From contig JAJYSI010000168.1 in the NCBI GenBank assembly GCA_021793635.1, positions 1 through 7,167 on the forward strand: DNA of 7,167 nt, written 5' to 3'. Below the pieces are notes generated by a model. That model ran no database searches. It worked only from the letters and a program-made list of their open reading frames with translations, and was not told the DNA's origin. The translations under genes were made by a program, and so were the position numbers. Of this stretch, positions 1 through 5,649 are shown piece after piece (the stretch's first letter is position 1; every line of letters begins with the position of its first letter). Source of the DNA: Bacteroidota bacterium. GTDB taxonomy: Bacteria > Bacteroidota > Ignavibacteria > Ignavibacteriales > Ignavibacteriaceae.

Positions 1-24
1 TCAGGTGCTGGTGTGAGATATTAA
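1..24 (+). CDS. possible 3' end of an unidentified plus-strand gene (partial)
   Basis: Reading from base 1, seven codons give SGAGVRY followed by TAA at 22-24. A glycine-rich stretch ending in an aromatic residue is what the last strand of an outer-membrane beta-barrel often looks like, so the tail of an envelope protein is conceivable. Seven codons are far too few to establish a gene, and the other two frames also reach stops within 30 bases. The gene would be convergent with amt. This is a guess that needs the upstream sequence. Confidence 0.2.
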   Translation, partial: SGAGVRY

Positions 25-195
25 ATTAATTGTTTGAAATGATTTCAGTTTAAATTGAATAATTTTGTACACAAAGATAATAATAAATTTACTAGGACAG
101 GTGTTAATTATAACAATTCTTAGCCTCTCTTATTTCCGTCCAAAATAAAATTCCAAATATCATCCTTCTATTTTTTTTATGCAGTTTAATTATTA
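25..195. other. AT-rich intergenic segment, no gene seen
   Basis: Neither strand has a plausible coding frame here. Three very short palindromes are visible: TGAAA/TTTCA at 35-47, TTTGT/ACAAA around 64-75 and TGTTA/TAACA at 102-115. All are AT-rich and could arise by chance in this composition. A run of eight T lies at 171-178. No RNA gene is recognisable. Confidence 0.5.
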
Positions 196-343
196 TACTC
201 TCCCTTCGGGAGCCGATAAATGTGGGGACTCTCTCTTGATGGAAACGCAAGGATCACATTACAAAAAACTCAATATATCGCCAATCTGTGTTTAGATATG
301 TTGATCGCGATATTATCTACTAGTGTTTCACCCTCATGGGGCT
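196..343. repeat. degenerate pair of inward-facing hairpin repeats
   Basis: This stretch is visibly more GC-rich than its surroundings. At the left edge (200-212) CTCCC and GGGAG form a perfect 5-bp stem with a 3-base loop, followed by a tail ending near 228. At the right edge, read on the minus strand, GCCCCATGAGGGT (343-330) is an imperfect stem followed by the tail GAAACACTAGTAGAT. Each half is thus a short GC hairpin plus a tail of about 16 bases, and the two point at each other. Between them lies a 7-bp inverted repeat, ATATCGC at 275-281 and GCGATAT at 307-313. From memory, dispersed repeats of the form GCCCC-loop-GGGGC followed by GAxATxTxGTAGA are common between genes in Bacteroidota and Chlorobi relatives. 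These copies look like decayed members. The family assignment is recollection, not a search result. Confidence 0.5.
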
Positions 344-370
344 AAAAAACAATTGTTAGTGCCAATTATT

Positions 371-441
371 GAACTGCAGAGCGATGACATAATAGTAGTA
401 AAAGATTAAAATAAAAAATAAAGCTACAGAAGAGCGACATA
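371..441. repeat. imperfect direct repeat, possibly further decayed hairpin-repeat copies
   Basis: The segment at 374-391 (CTGCAGAGCGATGACATA) and the one at 424-441 (CTACAGAAGAGCGACATA) align with small gaps, sharing CTxCAGA, GAGCGA and ACATA, about 50 bases apart. On the minus strand the right copy reads GTCGCTCTTCTGTAGC, which resembles an eroded GCTC-loop-GAGC hairpin. I read these as older copies of the repeat type at 196-343, but the similarity is short and decay makes the call uncertain. Confidence 0.35.
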
Positions 442-452
442 TAATTATTCAA

Positions 453-508
453 TTAAATCATGTTAGCTGCAGAAATATTTTATTATATCTACAACCAACA
501 TGATCTAA
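453..508 (-). terminator. long stem-loop 17 bases after the amt stop; putative terminator or 3'-end stabiliser
   Basis: Bases 453-473 pair with 488-508 without interruption over 21 positions when read as minus-strand RNA: 17 Watson-Crick pairs plus four G-U wobbles (at 456/505, 465/496, 467/494 and 470/491). On the plus strand those four would be A-C mismatches, so the structure belongs to the amt transcript. After an A-A mismatch the stem continues for three more pairs (475-477/484-486). The tail beyond the stem is U-rich but broken by A and G, so this is not a textbook terminator. Protection of the mRNA 3' end is equally possible. Confidence 0.55.
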
Positions 509-525
509 GGATAGTTTATTTATTA

Positions 526-2025
526 TTAATCTCTCTTTGACGAAAAATGAGGGGGTTCAGAAGTAACAAATTCAGGATATGCATGCATACCATGCTCGTG
601 TAAGTCAAGACCTTCGATTTCTCCTTCTGCAGAAACACGCAGAGTACCGGTAAGATTAACTAAATACATCAATAAAAAGGCAACGCCGAGTGAAGCTGCC
701 GTAATTGAAGCGCTTCCAATTAATTGAGATATCAGTTGATGGACTCCTCCGCCGTAAAAAAGACCAGTAACTACTGTACTTGTATCTGCTCCTGTTGCGG
801 TTGGGACACCATATTTACCGGCGGCAAAAAGTCCGAGCGATAAAGTACCCCAGATTCCGGCAACCATATGTACCGGAACTGCGCCGATAGGATCATCAAT
901 ACGTAGGTATTCTAAAAGATCCATTCCCCAAACCACAACTATACCTGCAACTAATCCGATCCAAAAAGCGCCCCATGGATCTACCCAATAACAGGGAGCT
1001 GTAATAGCGACTAACCCGGCAAGAAAACCATTTACTGAAAGGCCCAAATCCCATTTTTTTGTACGGATATAAGAGTAAATTAAAGCAGATAATCCAGCCG
1101 AACAAGCAGCCAGTGTAGTATTAAATGAAACTCTTCCTATGCCTATTGCATCTAAAGCGGAAAGTGTACTACCAGGATTAAATCCGTACCATCCAAACCA
1201 AAGTATTAAACCACCTATTGCACCCAATAGAATATTATGCGGGGGCATGGGTCCACCTCCATCACGTTTGAAAATTCTTCCAAGTCGAGGACCAAGCACA
1301 ATAGCCCCAGCTAAAGAAATTGCTCCACCAATTGTGTGAACAACGGTAGAACCAGCGAAGTCTCTGAATGGTAGTGCCATATTTGCCAGCCAGCCATCAG
1401 GACCCCATGCCCAATGACCAACTATAGGATAAATAAATCCGGTTACACCAACACTATAAAGTAAATCTCCTATGAATCCAGTTCTCCCAACCATCGCTCC
1501 GGAAGTTACGGTCGAACAGGTATCCGCAAATGCAAATTGGAATACCCAAAATGCTAGCACAGGGACCCCGGTTGTTCCATAAGTTTCAGGAAGGCCTTGT
1601 AAGAAAAATCCGGTAGTTCCTATCCATGGAGTACCTGGTTCAAACATAAATGCAAAACCAAATGCCCAAAAAAGGACTCCGCAAAGTGCTGTATCTGCAA
1701 CTCCTTCAATAATTACATTAATTGATTCGCGTTCTCTGGCAAACCCTGCTTCAAGTAATTCAAAACCAGCCTGCATACAGAACACAAGAAAAGCTGCAAC
1801 CAAAGTCCAGGTTGTATTAATTGCGTTGATAATATTGACCTGCGGTATATCGTTAGTCCCAGCTGCCTTTACTGCAACTGGTGTAAATTCCCACATTAGC
1901 AGCAGTACAAAAAATACTCCTACTAATTTTCCCAACATTCTGTTGGTAATGTTTTTTTGGATCACAGGATTTTTAAAATTGACTATTAACCGCTTAACAA
2001 GGGCTATGTCTTTTAATTTTCTCAT
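526..2025 (-). CDS. amt: ammonium transporter, Amt family
   Basis: Inner-membrane channel for ammonium/ammonia, 499 residues. The family hallmarks are all present. FAFADTCSTVTSGAM lies at 164-178. DFAGSTVVH at 222-230 carries the conserved Asp222 and the first pore histidine, His230. GFNPGS lies at 281-286. DDPIGAVPVH at 377-386 ends in the second pore histidine, His386. The C-terminal EGLDLHEHGMHAY (471-483) is the cytoplasmic tail through which P-II proteins control Amt. The N-terminus is long: a basic stretch of about 32 residues precedes a hydrophobic segment (33-50) and a signal-peptidase-like VKA-A (52-55), so the mature protein probably starts near Ala55. The ATG at 2025 is chosen because AGGA lies 8 bases upstream. 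Met30 is possible but has no ribosome site. It is last in an apparent operon after glnK and a porin gene, and GlnK should block it under nitrogen sufficiency. Confidence 0.97.
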   Translation of the reverse strand: MRKLKDIALVKRLIVNFKNPVIQKNITNRMLGKLVGVFFVLLLMWEFTPVAVKAAGTNDIPQVNIINAINTTWTLVAAFLVFCMQAGFELLEAGFARERESINVIIEGVADTALCGVLFWAFGFAFMFEPGTPWIGTTGFFLQGLPETYGTTGVPVLAFWVFQFAFADTCSTVTSGAMVGRTGFIGDLLYSVGVTGFIYPIVGHWAWGPDGWLANMALPFRDFAGSTVVHTIGGAISLAGAIVLGPRLGRIFKRDGGGPMPPHNILLGAIGGLILWFGWYGFNPGSTLSALDAIGIGRVSFNTTLAACSAGLSALIYSYIRTKKWDLGLSVNGFLAGLVAITAPCYWVDPWGAFWIGLVAGIVVVWGMDLLEYLRIDDPIGAVPVHMVAGIWGTLSLGLFAAGKYGVPTATGADTSTVVTGLFYGGGVHQLISQLIGSASITAASLGVAFLLMYLVNLTGTLRVSAEGEIEGLDLHEHGMHAYPEFVTSEPPHFSSKRD

Positions 2026-2033
2026 TGTTTTTT

Positions 2034-2037
2034 TCCT
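2034..2037 (-). promoter_or_regulatory. ribosome binding site of amt
   Basis: AGGA on the minus strand, separated by 8 bases from the ATG at 2025. The spacer begins with a run of seven A (2034-2028). It supports the long N-terminal form of Amt over a start at Met30. Confidence 0.7.
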
Positions 2038-2050
2038 ATATATTTATTTA

Positions 2051-3151
2051 TTAAAAACTGTACACAGAGCCAATTAGGATTGTGTTCTGGTTATTCTTAG
2101 AGAATGCGCCAGTTTCATCTTCAAAAGTATTTTGATCCGACCAGTCTCTTCTAAACTCAAGGCGTGTAAGAAGACTGCCTCCAAATTTATATTCATATGT
2201 AAGAGTTATTTCTTTAAGTGCTTGAGCTGTGCCTGTTGTAAATCCGGATTGGTCGTAATAATATTCTCCGCGTGCTGCTAATGCAGAAACATCATTGAGA
2301 GTATATTTACCCGTTAGAGCAGCCCCTTTCCATATAGCATAACCGGATGGGTCTAGTGCTTCCTGACCGTAATCGGCATTAAGAGTCACAAACAGGGCAT
2401 CTGAAGCTTGATAGTTTAATATTGTGTCAAATACGTTTCGCTTTTTTGTTCCGTTGGGTTCTTCCGGTCCGCCTATCCAGTTCTCAATAAAGGTGAATGC
2501 TGATGAAGGCGTCCAAATAATTTCGCCTCCCAATGTTTTATCTTTATTGTTATCGACAACATTATTCCATCCATTATATATATATATCGTAGCTGTAAAT
2601 TGAGTACTGAAAGGGTAACTTGCACACATTCCTAAATGGAAATAGGGAATTGCATATGCAAAAAGTATTGATCTGCTATAGTTAATATTCGAAGCAGTTT
2701 CTATTACTTCGCCACCCATGTGAGTTACCATTTTCCCGGCGTTTATTGTAAGCCCGTTGCCAACGGGGACAATTGCAGTTAAGTATGCCTGTTCAACATT
2801 GCGAAGCGATTTTTCATAGCCTAAGCTTGCATCGCTATTTACAAGATCCATTGCGTGACCAAACCCAAGGTCAAGTCTAAATCCAACAGGGCTTGCCGTC
2901 TTTTGAAATGTTACTTTTGCTAAGTTAAGGTCGAATTGATTTTCCGTAACATCAAAGTTCCTATAGTCATTAATATGGCTTGCCGGATTGTTGAAGTTTT
3001 TGCTAACATATACATCTACCATTCCTGTTATTTGGAGCGGATTTGAAGTTATATCTTTTGTCTGAGCGAAATTATTTGTACTTACTAGAAAACTTAGCCC
3101 TAAAACGATAATGAGAATGTTTGACCTGTAAAGATTAAAAATTTGATTCAT
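2051..3151 (-). CDS. outer-membrane beta-barrel porin, OmpL-like (BBP2-type), in the glnK-amt operon
   Basis: A 366-residue protein with a signal peptide (hydrophobic core about 11-24, likely cleavage after Ala29 in NFAQ), so it is exported. The remainder is rich in alternating polar/hydrophobic beta-strand stretches and ends in SVYSF, the aromatic C-terminus expected for assembly by the BAM machinery. Features I associate with the BBP2/OmpL-like porins are PVGFRLDLGFG (88-98), GGEVIETASNINYSRSILF (146-164) with AIPYFHLGM after it, and a late strand TRLEFRRDWSDQ (329-340). There are 28 bases to glnK and 25 to amt on the same strand, which indicates co-transcription. The inferred role is diffusion of ammonium or other small nitrogen compounds across the outer membrane. 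The substrate is not shown by the sequence. AGGA lies 5 bases before the ATG. A short TA repeat occurs inside the gene at 2575-2587 (IYIY, 189-192). Confidence 0.88.
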   Translation of the reverse strand: MNQIFNLYRSNILIIVLGLSFLVSTNNFAQTKDITSNPLQITGMVDVYVSKNFNNPASHINDYRNFDVTENQFDLNLAKVTFQKTASPVGFRLDLGFGHAMDLVNSDASLGYEKSLRNVEQAYLTAIVPVGNGLTINAGKMVTHMGGEVIETASNINYSRSILFAYAIPYFHLGMCASYPFSTQFTATIYIYNGWNNVVDNNKDKTLGGEIIWTPSSAFTFIENWIGGPEEPNGTKKRNVFDTILNYQASDALFVTLNADYGQEALDPSGYAIWKGAALTGKYTLNDVSALAARGEYYYDQSGFTTGTAQALKEITLTYEYKFGGSLLTRLEFRRDWSDQNTFEDETGAFSKNNQNTILIGSVYSF

Positions 3152-3156
3152 GAGAT

Positions 3157-3160
3157 TCCT
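3157..3160 (-). promoter_or_regulatory. ribosome binding site of the porin gene
   Basis: AGGA on the minus strand, 5 bases before the ATG at 3151, directly preceded by a run of A (T on the plus strand at 3160-3168). It fixes the porin start, with the signal peptide following immediately. Confidence 0.7.
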
Positions 3161-3179
3161 TTTTTTTTGTATTTAAAAA

Positions 3180-3518
3180 TTAAAGTGCACTTTCCCCATA
3201 TTCTTCTGTCCTGACTCTAATGGCTTCGTCTATTGTCGAAATAAATAACTTTCCATCTCCTATTTGTCCCGTTTTAGCAGCAGCAATAATTGTAGAAATT
3301 GCTTTTTCTAATAGGGAATCAATAACTATTACTTCTAATTTTACCTTAGGGATAAAATTTATCTGGTATTCAGCTCCCCGGTAAGTTTCAGTTTGTCCCC
3401 TTTGTCGCCCTATTCCTCTGATTTCTGAAATAGACATTCCCTTAAATCCTGCTTCAATAAGTGCTTCTCTCACATCATCAAGTTTGTGAGGTCTTATTAT
3501 AGCTTCGATCTTTTTCAT
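3180..3518 (-). CDS. glnK: nitrogen regulatory protein P-II (GlnK type)
   Basis: A 112-residue P-II protein, the usual length, which acts as a cytoplasmic trimer that reads ATP/ADP and 2-oxoglutarate and controls ammonium uptake. The T-loop signature YRGAEY spans 46-51, and Tyr51 is at the position uridylylated by GlnD in proteobacteria. Gln39 in GIGRQRG (35-41) is at the 2-oxoglutarate-binding position. The second family signature TGQIGDGKLFIS covers 83-94, and Arg101/Arg103 match the nucleotide-binding arginines. Being in an operon with amt, it is best called GlnK rather than GlnB, although sequence alone separates them poorly. A strong AAGGAG lies 5 bases before the ATG. It is the first gene of the glnK-porin-amt block. 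Whether this organism uridylylates it cannot be told, since no glnD is in view. Confidence 0.97.
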   Translation of the reverse strand: MKKIEAIIRPHKLDDVREALIEAGFKGMSISEIRGIGRQRGQTETYRGAEYQINFIPKVKLEVIVIDSLLEKAISTIIAAAKTGQIGDGKLFISTIDEAIRVRTEEYGESAL

Positions 3519-3523
3519 TTGTA

Positions 3524-3529
3524 CTCCTT
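3524..3529 (-). promoter_or_regulatory. ribosome binding site of glnK
   Basis: AAGGAG on the minus strand, 5 bases upstream of the ATG at 3518. It is the strongest Shine-Dalgarno sequence in the window and fits the expectation that GlnK is made in quantity. Confidence 0.85.
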
Positions 3530-3558
3530 ATGATTTGTTGATTTTAGGTTAATTCTAG

Positions 3559-3624
3559 TCGATATATTATATATTAAGGTAAAACTAGTTAATTACCTTA
3601 ATTATTAATATAAAATAAAATCGA
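3559..3624. promoter_or_regulatory. imperfect inverted repeat in the glnK/asnS divergent region
   Basis: The core arms ATTAAGGTAA (3573-3582) and TTACCTTAAT (3593-3602) are a perfect 10-bp inverted repeat around a 10-base spacer, and that spacer itself contains the palindrome AACTAGTT (3583-3590). Outside the core both arms continue as AT-rich sequence, of unequal length, to a TCGA on each side (3559-3562 and 3621-3624). If the glnK promoter proposed at 3632-3661 is right, this lies at the very start of the glnK leader, where it could act as an operator for a dimeric regulator or as a leader hairpin. Nothing in the sequence identifies a regulator. Confidence 0.45.
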
Positions 3625-3631
3625 CACATTA

Positions 3632-3661
3632 ATTAGTAAGCAAATTAATTTATTTTGTCAA
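3632..3661 (-). promoter_or_regulatory. candidate sigma-70-like promoter for glnK-porin-amt
   Basis: On the minus strand TTGACA (3661-3656) matches the -35 consensus exactly. After 18 bases comes ACTAAT (3637-3632), four of six for the -10 box. Transcription would begin near 3624 and give a leader of about 105 bases containing the inverted repeat at 3559-3624. The weak -10 and slightly long spacer would suit an activated promoter. In such AT-rich DNA a chance match is possible. Confidence 0.35.
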
Positions 3662-3736
3662 GTAATCTGAAAATTAATTTTTGAAATGTGATTTTGGTTT
3701 TATTATTTAAAAACAATTTCTTTAGTATTGATTGTT

Positions 3737-3768
3737 TTTGCATTTATTCGACATGCTATATATATTTG
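3737..3768 (+). promoter_or_regulatory. candidate Bacteroidota-type promoter for asnS-nuoJKL
   Basis: TTTG at 3737-3740 and TATATTTG at 3761-3768 are 20 bases apart, matching the -33/-7 form (TTTG, about 19-21 bases, TAnnTTTG) known for the primary sigma factor of Bacteroides relatives. Transcription would start near 3775, leaving a leader of about 37 bases before asnS. The match is exact in both boxes, but the surrounding DNA is AT-rich. Confidence 0.45.
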
Positions 3769-3811
3769 AAAAACAAATTCTTGAAATTCTCAATAAGAAA
3801 AGCAGTTAAAA

Positions 3812-5095
3812 TTGATTAAAGATGTTGGAAAATTTGTAGGTCAAGAAATCTCGCTTAAAGGTTGGCTATATAATAAGAGATCAAGCGGAAAAATTAAATT
3901 TTTAATATTAAGAGACGGCTCCGGCTATTTGCAGTGCGTTTACTTCAAAGGTAATGTCCCGGAAGAGACTTTCAATACTGCGGAAAGAATAGGACAAGAA
4001 TCCGCTATTGAGGTTACTGGCAAGGTAAGGGCGGAAGAAAGAGCGCCCGGAGGTTATGAATTAGACGCTACTGAGTTAAAGGTAATTTCTGAAACTCATG
4101 ATTTCCCGATCACCCCTAAAGATCATGGCATTGAATTTTTAATGGATAATCGCCATCTGTGGCTGCGTTCCAGCAGGCAAGTAGCTATCTTAAAAATTCG
4201 ACATAGAATTTCAAAAGCTATACGTGATTATTTCGACGGACATGGTTTTACCTTGGTCGATACCCCCATTCTTACACCCGCTGCCTGCGAAGGCACTTCT
4301 ACACTATTTGAAACTGATTATTTTGATTTAGGCAAAGCTTATTTAACTCAATCAGGACAGTTATATGCTGAAGCTAATGCTATGGCATTAGGTAAGGTTT
4401 ATAATTTTGGACCGGTTTTTCGTGCTGAAAAAAGTAAAACACGCAGGCATTTAACCGAGTTTTGGATGGTAGAACCCGAAGTAGCTTTTGCCGATTTGAA
4501 TGACGATATGGATTTAGCTGAGGATTTTCTTGAATATGTTGTTCAATCGGTTTTATCGGATAATTTAGAGGAACTTAAAATTTTAGAAAGAGATATAACT
4601 CTTCTTAAAAATGTTAAGAAACCGTTACCAAGGATTTCATATGATGAGGCTGTCGAAATATTACACAAAAACGGAATTGAATTTGAATGGGGTAATGACC
4701 TCGGCGGAACTGACGAAACGGTGATATCAAACCAATTTGATAGACCTGTTATGGTGCATCGTTATCCTTCTGTCGTTAAAGCCTTCTATATGAAACGGGA
4801 TCCTGAAAATGAAAAATTGGCTCTGGCTGTTGATGTCCTCGCTCCCGAAGGTTACGGAGAAATTATCGGCGGTAGCCAAAGGGAAGATAATTTTGATACG
4901 CTCTTAAGTAGAATCGAAGAACATAATCTGCCTCGCGAAGCTTTTGAGTGGTATCTTGATTTAAGGAAATATGGTTCTGTCCCTCATTCAGGTTTTGGAC
5001 TAGGTCTTGAAAGAACTGTTAGTTGGATTTGCGGCTTGGATCATGTTAGGGAATCTATTCCTTTCGCAAGAATGATCTACCGGAATACTCCGTAG
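3812..5095 (+). CDS. asnS: asparaginyl-tRNA synthetase (asparagine--tRNA ligase)
   Basis: Class II aminoacyl-tRNA synthetase that charges tRNA-Asn with asparagine, 427 residues. The N-terminal OB-fold anticodon-binding domain covers about 12-95 ([22 protein letters not shown]). The catalytic domain follows, with motif 1 near 139-153, TQSGQLYAE at 179-187, motif 2 [21 protein letters not shown] (203-223) and motif 3 [10 protein letters not shown] (394-403). The pattern TLFETDYF and the motif 2 region fit AsnRS better than AspRS. The frame opens after an in-frame TAA at 3794-3796 and the only usual start codon before the conserved region is TTG at 3812. The ATG at 3822 is in another frame. There is no clear Shine-Dalgarno, only AAGAAAAG at 3795-3802. 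The gene is divergent from glnK and 37 bases before nuoJ, with no convincing terminator between, so it may lead the nuo transcript. Confidence 0.95.
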   Translation: MIKDVGKFVGQEISLKGWLYNKRSSGKIKFLILRDGSGYLQCVYFKGNVPEETFNTAERIGQESAIEVTGKVRAEERAPGGYELDATELKVISETHDFPITPKDHGIEFLMDNRHLWLRSSRQVAILKIRHRISKAIRDYFDGHGFTLVDTPILTPAACEGTSTLFETDYFDLGKAYLTQSGQLYAEANAMALGKVYNFGPVFRAEKSKTRRHLTEFWMVEPEVAFADLNDDMDLAEDFLEYVVQSVLSDNLEELKILERDITLLKNVKKPLPRISYDEAVEILHKNGIEFEWGNDLGGTDETVISNQFDRPVMVHRYPSVVKAFYMKRDPENEKLALAVDVLAPEGYGEIIGGSQREDNFDTLLSRIEEHNLPREAFEWYLDLRKYGSVPHSGFGLGLERTVSWICGLDHVRESIPFARMIYRNTP

Positions 5096-5132
5096 AATTA
5101 AATATAAAACTTAAATATTAAAAAAGTTTAGA

Positions 5133-5645
5133 ATGTCATTACAACTAATTTTATTTATTTTATTCGGCACTATCGCAGCGGCTTCTTCTGTGTTGATGAT
5201 TACCCGCACAAACGCCTTAATCAGTGCTTTATTCTTAATACTTAATTTTGCGGGTTTGTCGGGTTTATACCTGACATTGAACGCTCAATTTATAGCCGTT
5301 ACGCAGGTTATTGTTTATGCCGGCGCCATAATGGTTTTGTTTCTTTTTGTAATTATGTTATTGAAACCGGAGCATGAAAAATATTTTTCCCATCAACCGA
5401 AATTAAAAATCTTTGCATTCTTCATTGCTTTTATTGTCTTCATTCAACTTGTTTTTATGATTTTCGTATCGCATCCTTCACAAGGAAACAATGCAAACGT
5501 GGCTGCAAGCGTTAAAGCGGGAACAATTGAAGAAATAGGTAAACAATTATATACAAATTATGTGCTCCCTTTTGAAGCTGCAGGTTATTTGTTATTAGCA
5601 GCAACAATCGGAGCTATAGTCTTAGCTAAAAAAAAATTCGAATAA
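5133..5645 (+). CDS. nuoJ: NADH-quinone oxidoreductase (complex I) subunit J
   Basis: Membrane subunit of respiratory complex I, homologous to mitochondrial ND6, 170 residues (typical for the family). Five hydrophobic helices are visible at about 4-22, 27-48, 53-76, 92-112 and 143-164. The third carries the diagnostic [19 protein letters not shown] (58-76), the helix that contains the pi-bulge near the quinone-chamber/membrane-arm junction. The ATG at 5133 has no recognisable Shine-Dalgarno, only A-rich sequence. The stop is 4 bases before the nuoK start, so translation is probably coupled. The 3' end contains a run of nine A (5628-5636) encoding the Lys tail KKK. The upstream neighbour is asnS instead of the usual nuoI. 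Confidence 0.96.
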   Translation: MSLQLILFILFGTIAAASSVLMITRTNALISALFLILNFAGLSGLYLTLNAQFIAVTQVIVYAGAIMVLFLFVIMLLKPEHEKYFSHQPKLKIFAFFIAFIVFIQLVFMIFVSHPSQGNNANVAASVKAGTIEEIGKQLYTNYVLPFEAAGYLLLAATIGAIVLAKKKFE

Positions 5646-5649
5646 CATT

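Noticed and set aside
35..47. TGAAA/TTTCA hairpin as a terminator for the possible gene ending at 24.
   Set aside because: Only five mostly A-U pairs with a three-base loop; too weak to distinguish from chance.
179..295. A 38-codon plus-strand reading frame beginning ATG at 179.
   Set aside because: It runs through the hairpin repeat at 200-212, has only a T-run upstream instead of a ribosome site, and its protein shows no recognisable pattern. Repeat-derived chance frame.
200..345. A riboswitch, suggested by hairpins and a stretch with GGAAACGCAAGG resembling part of a cyclic-di-GMP motif.
   Set aside because: The remaining conserved parts of that motif are missing, no gene starts downstream on either strand, and the repeat explanation fits better.
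896..2077. Three extra open frames overlapping amt, one minus-strand (896-1105) and two plus-strand (1139-1339, 1826-2077).
   Set aside because: They lie on or opposite a clearly conserved amt gene, have low-complexity or unlikely composition, and no ribosome sites. Shadows.
3579..3596. GTA...TAC pair inside the inverted repeat as an NtcA-type nitrogen site.
   Set aside because: The spacing is 12 bases, while NtcA sites have GTA-N8-TAC, and NtcA is a cyanobacterial regulator.
3519..3811. A sigma-54 promoter upstream of glnK, as expected for many glnK-amtB operons.
   Set aside because: On the minus strand GG occurs only in the ribosome site and in the inverted repeat, and the latter is followed after 10 bases by GT, not GC.
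5107..5129. AAACTT/AAGTTT inverted repeat between asnS and nuoJ as a terminator.
   Set aside because: Six AT-rich pairs around an 11-base loop and no following U tract; not a credible terminator.
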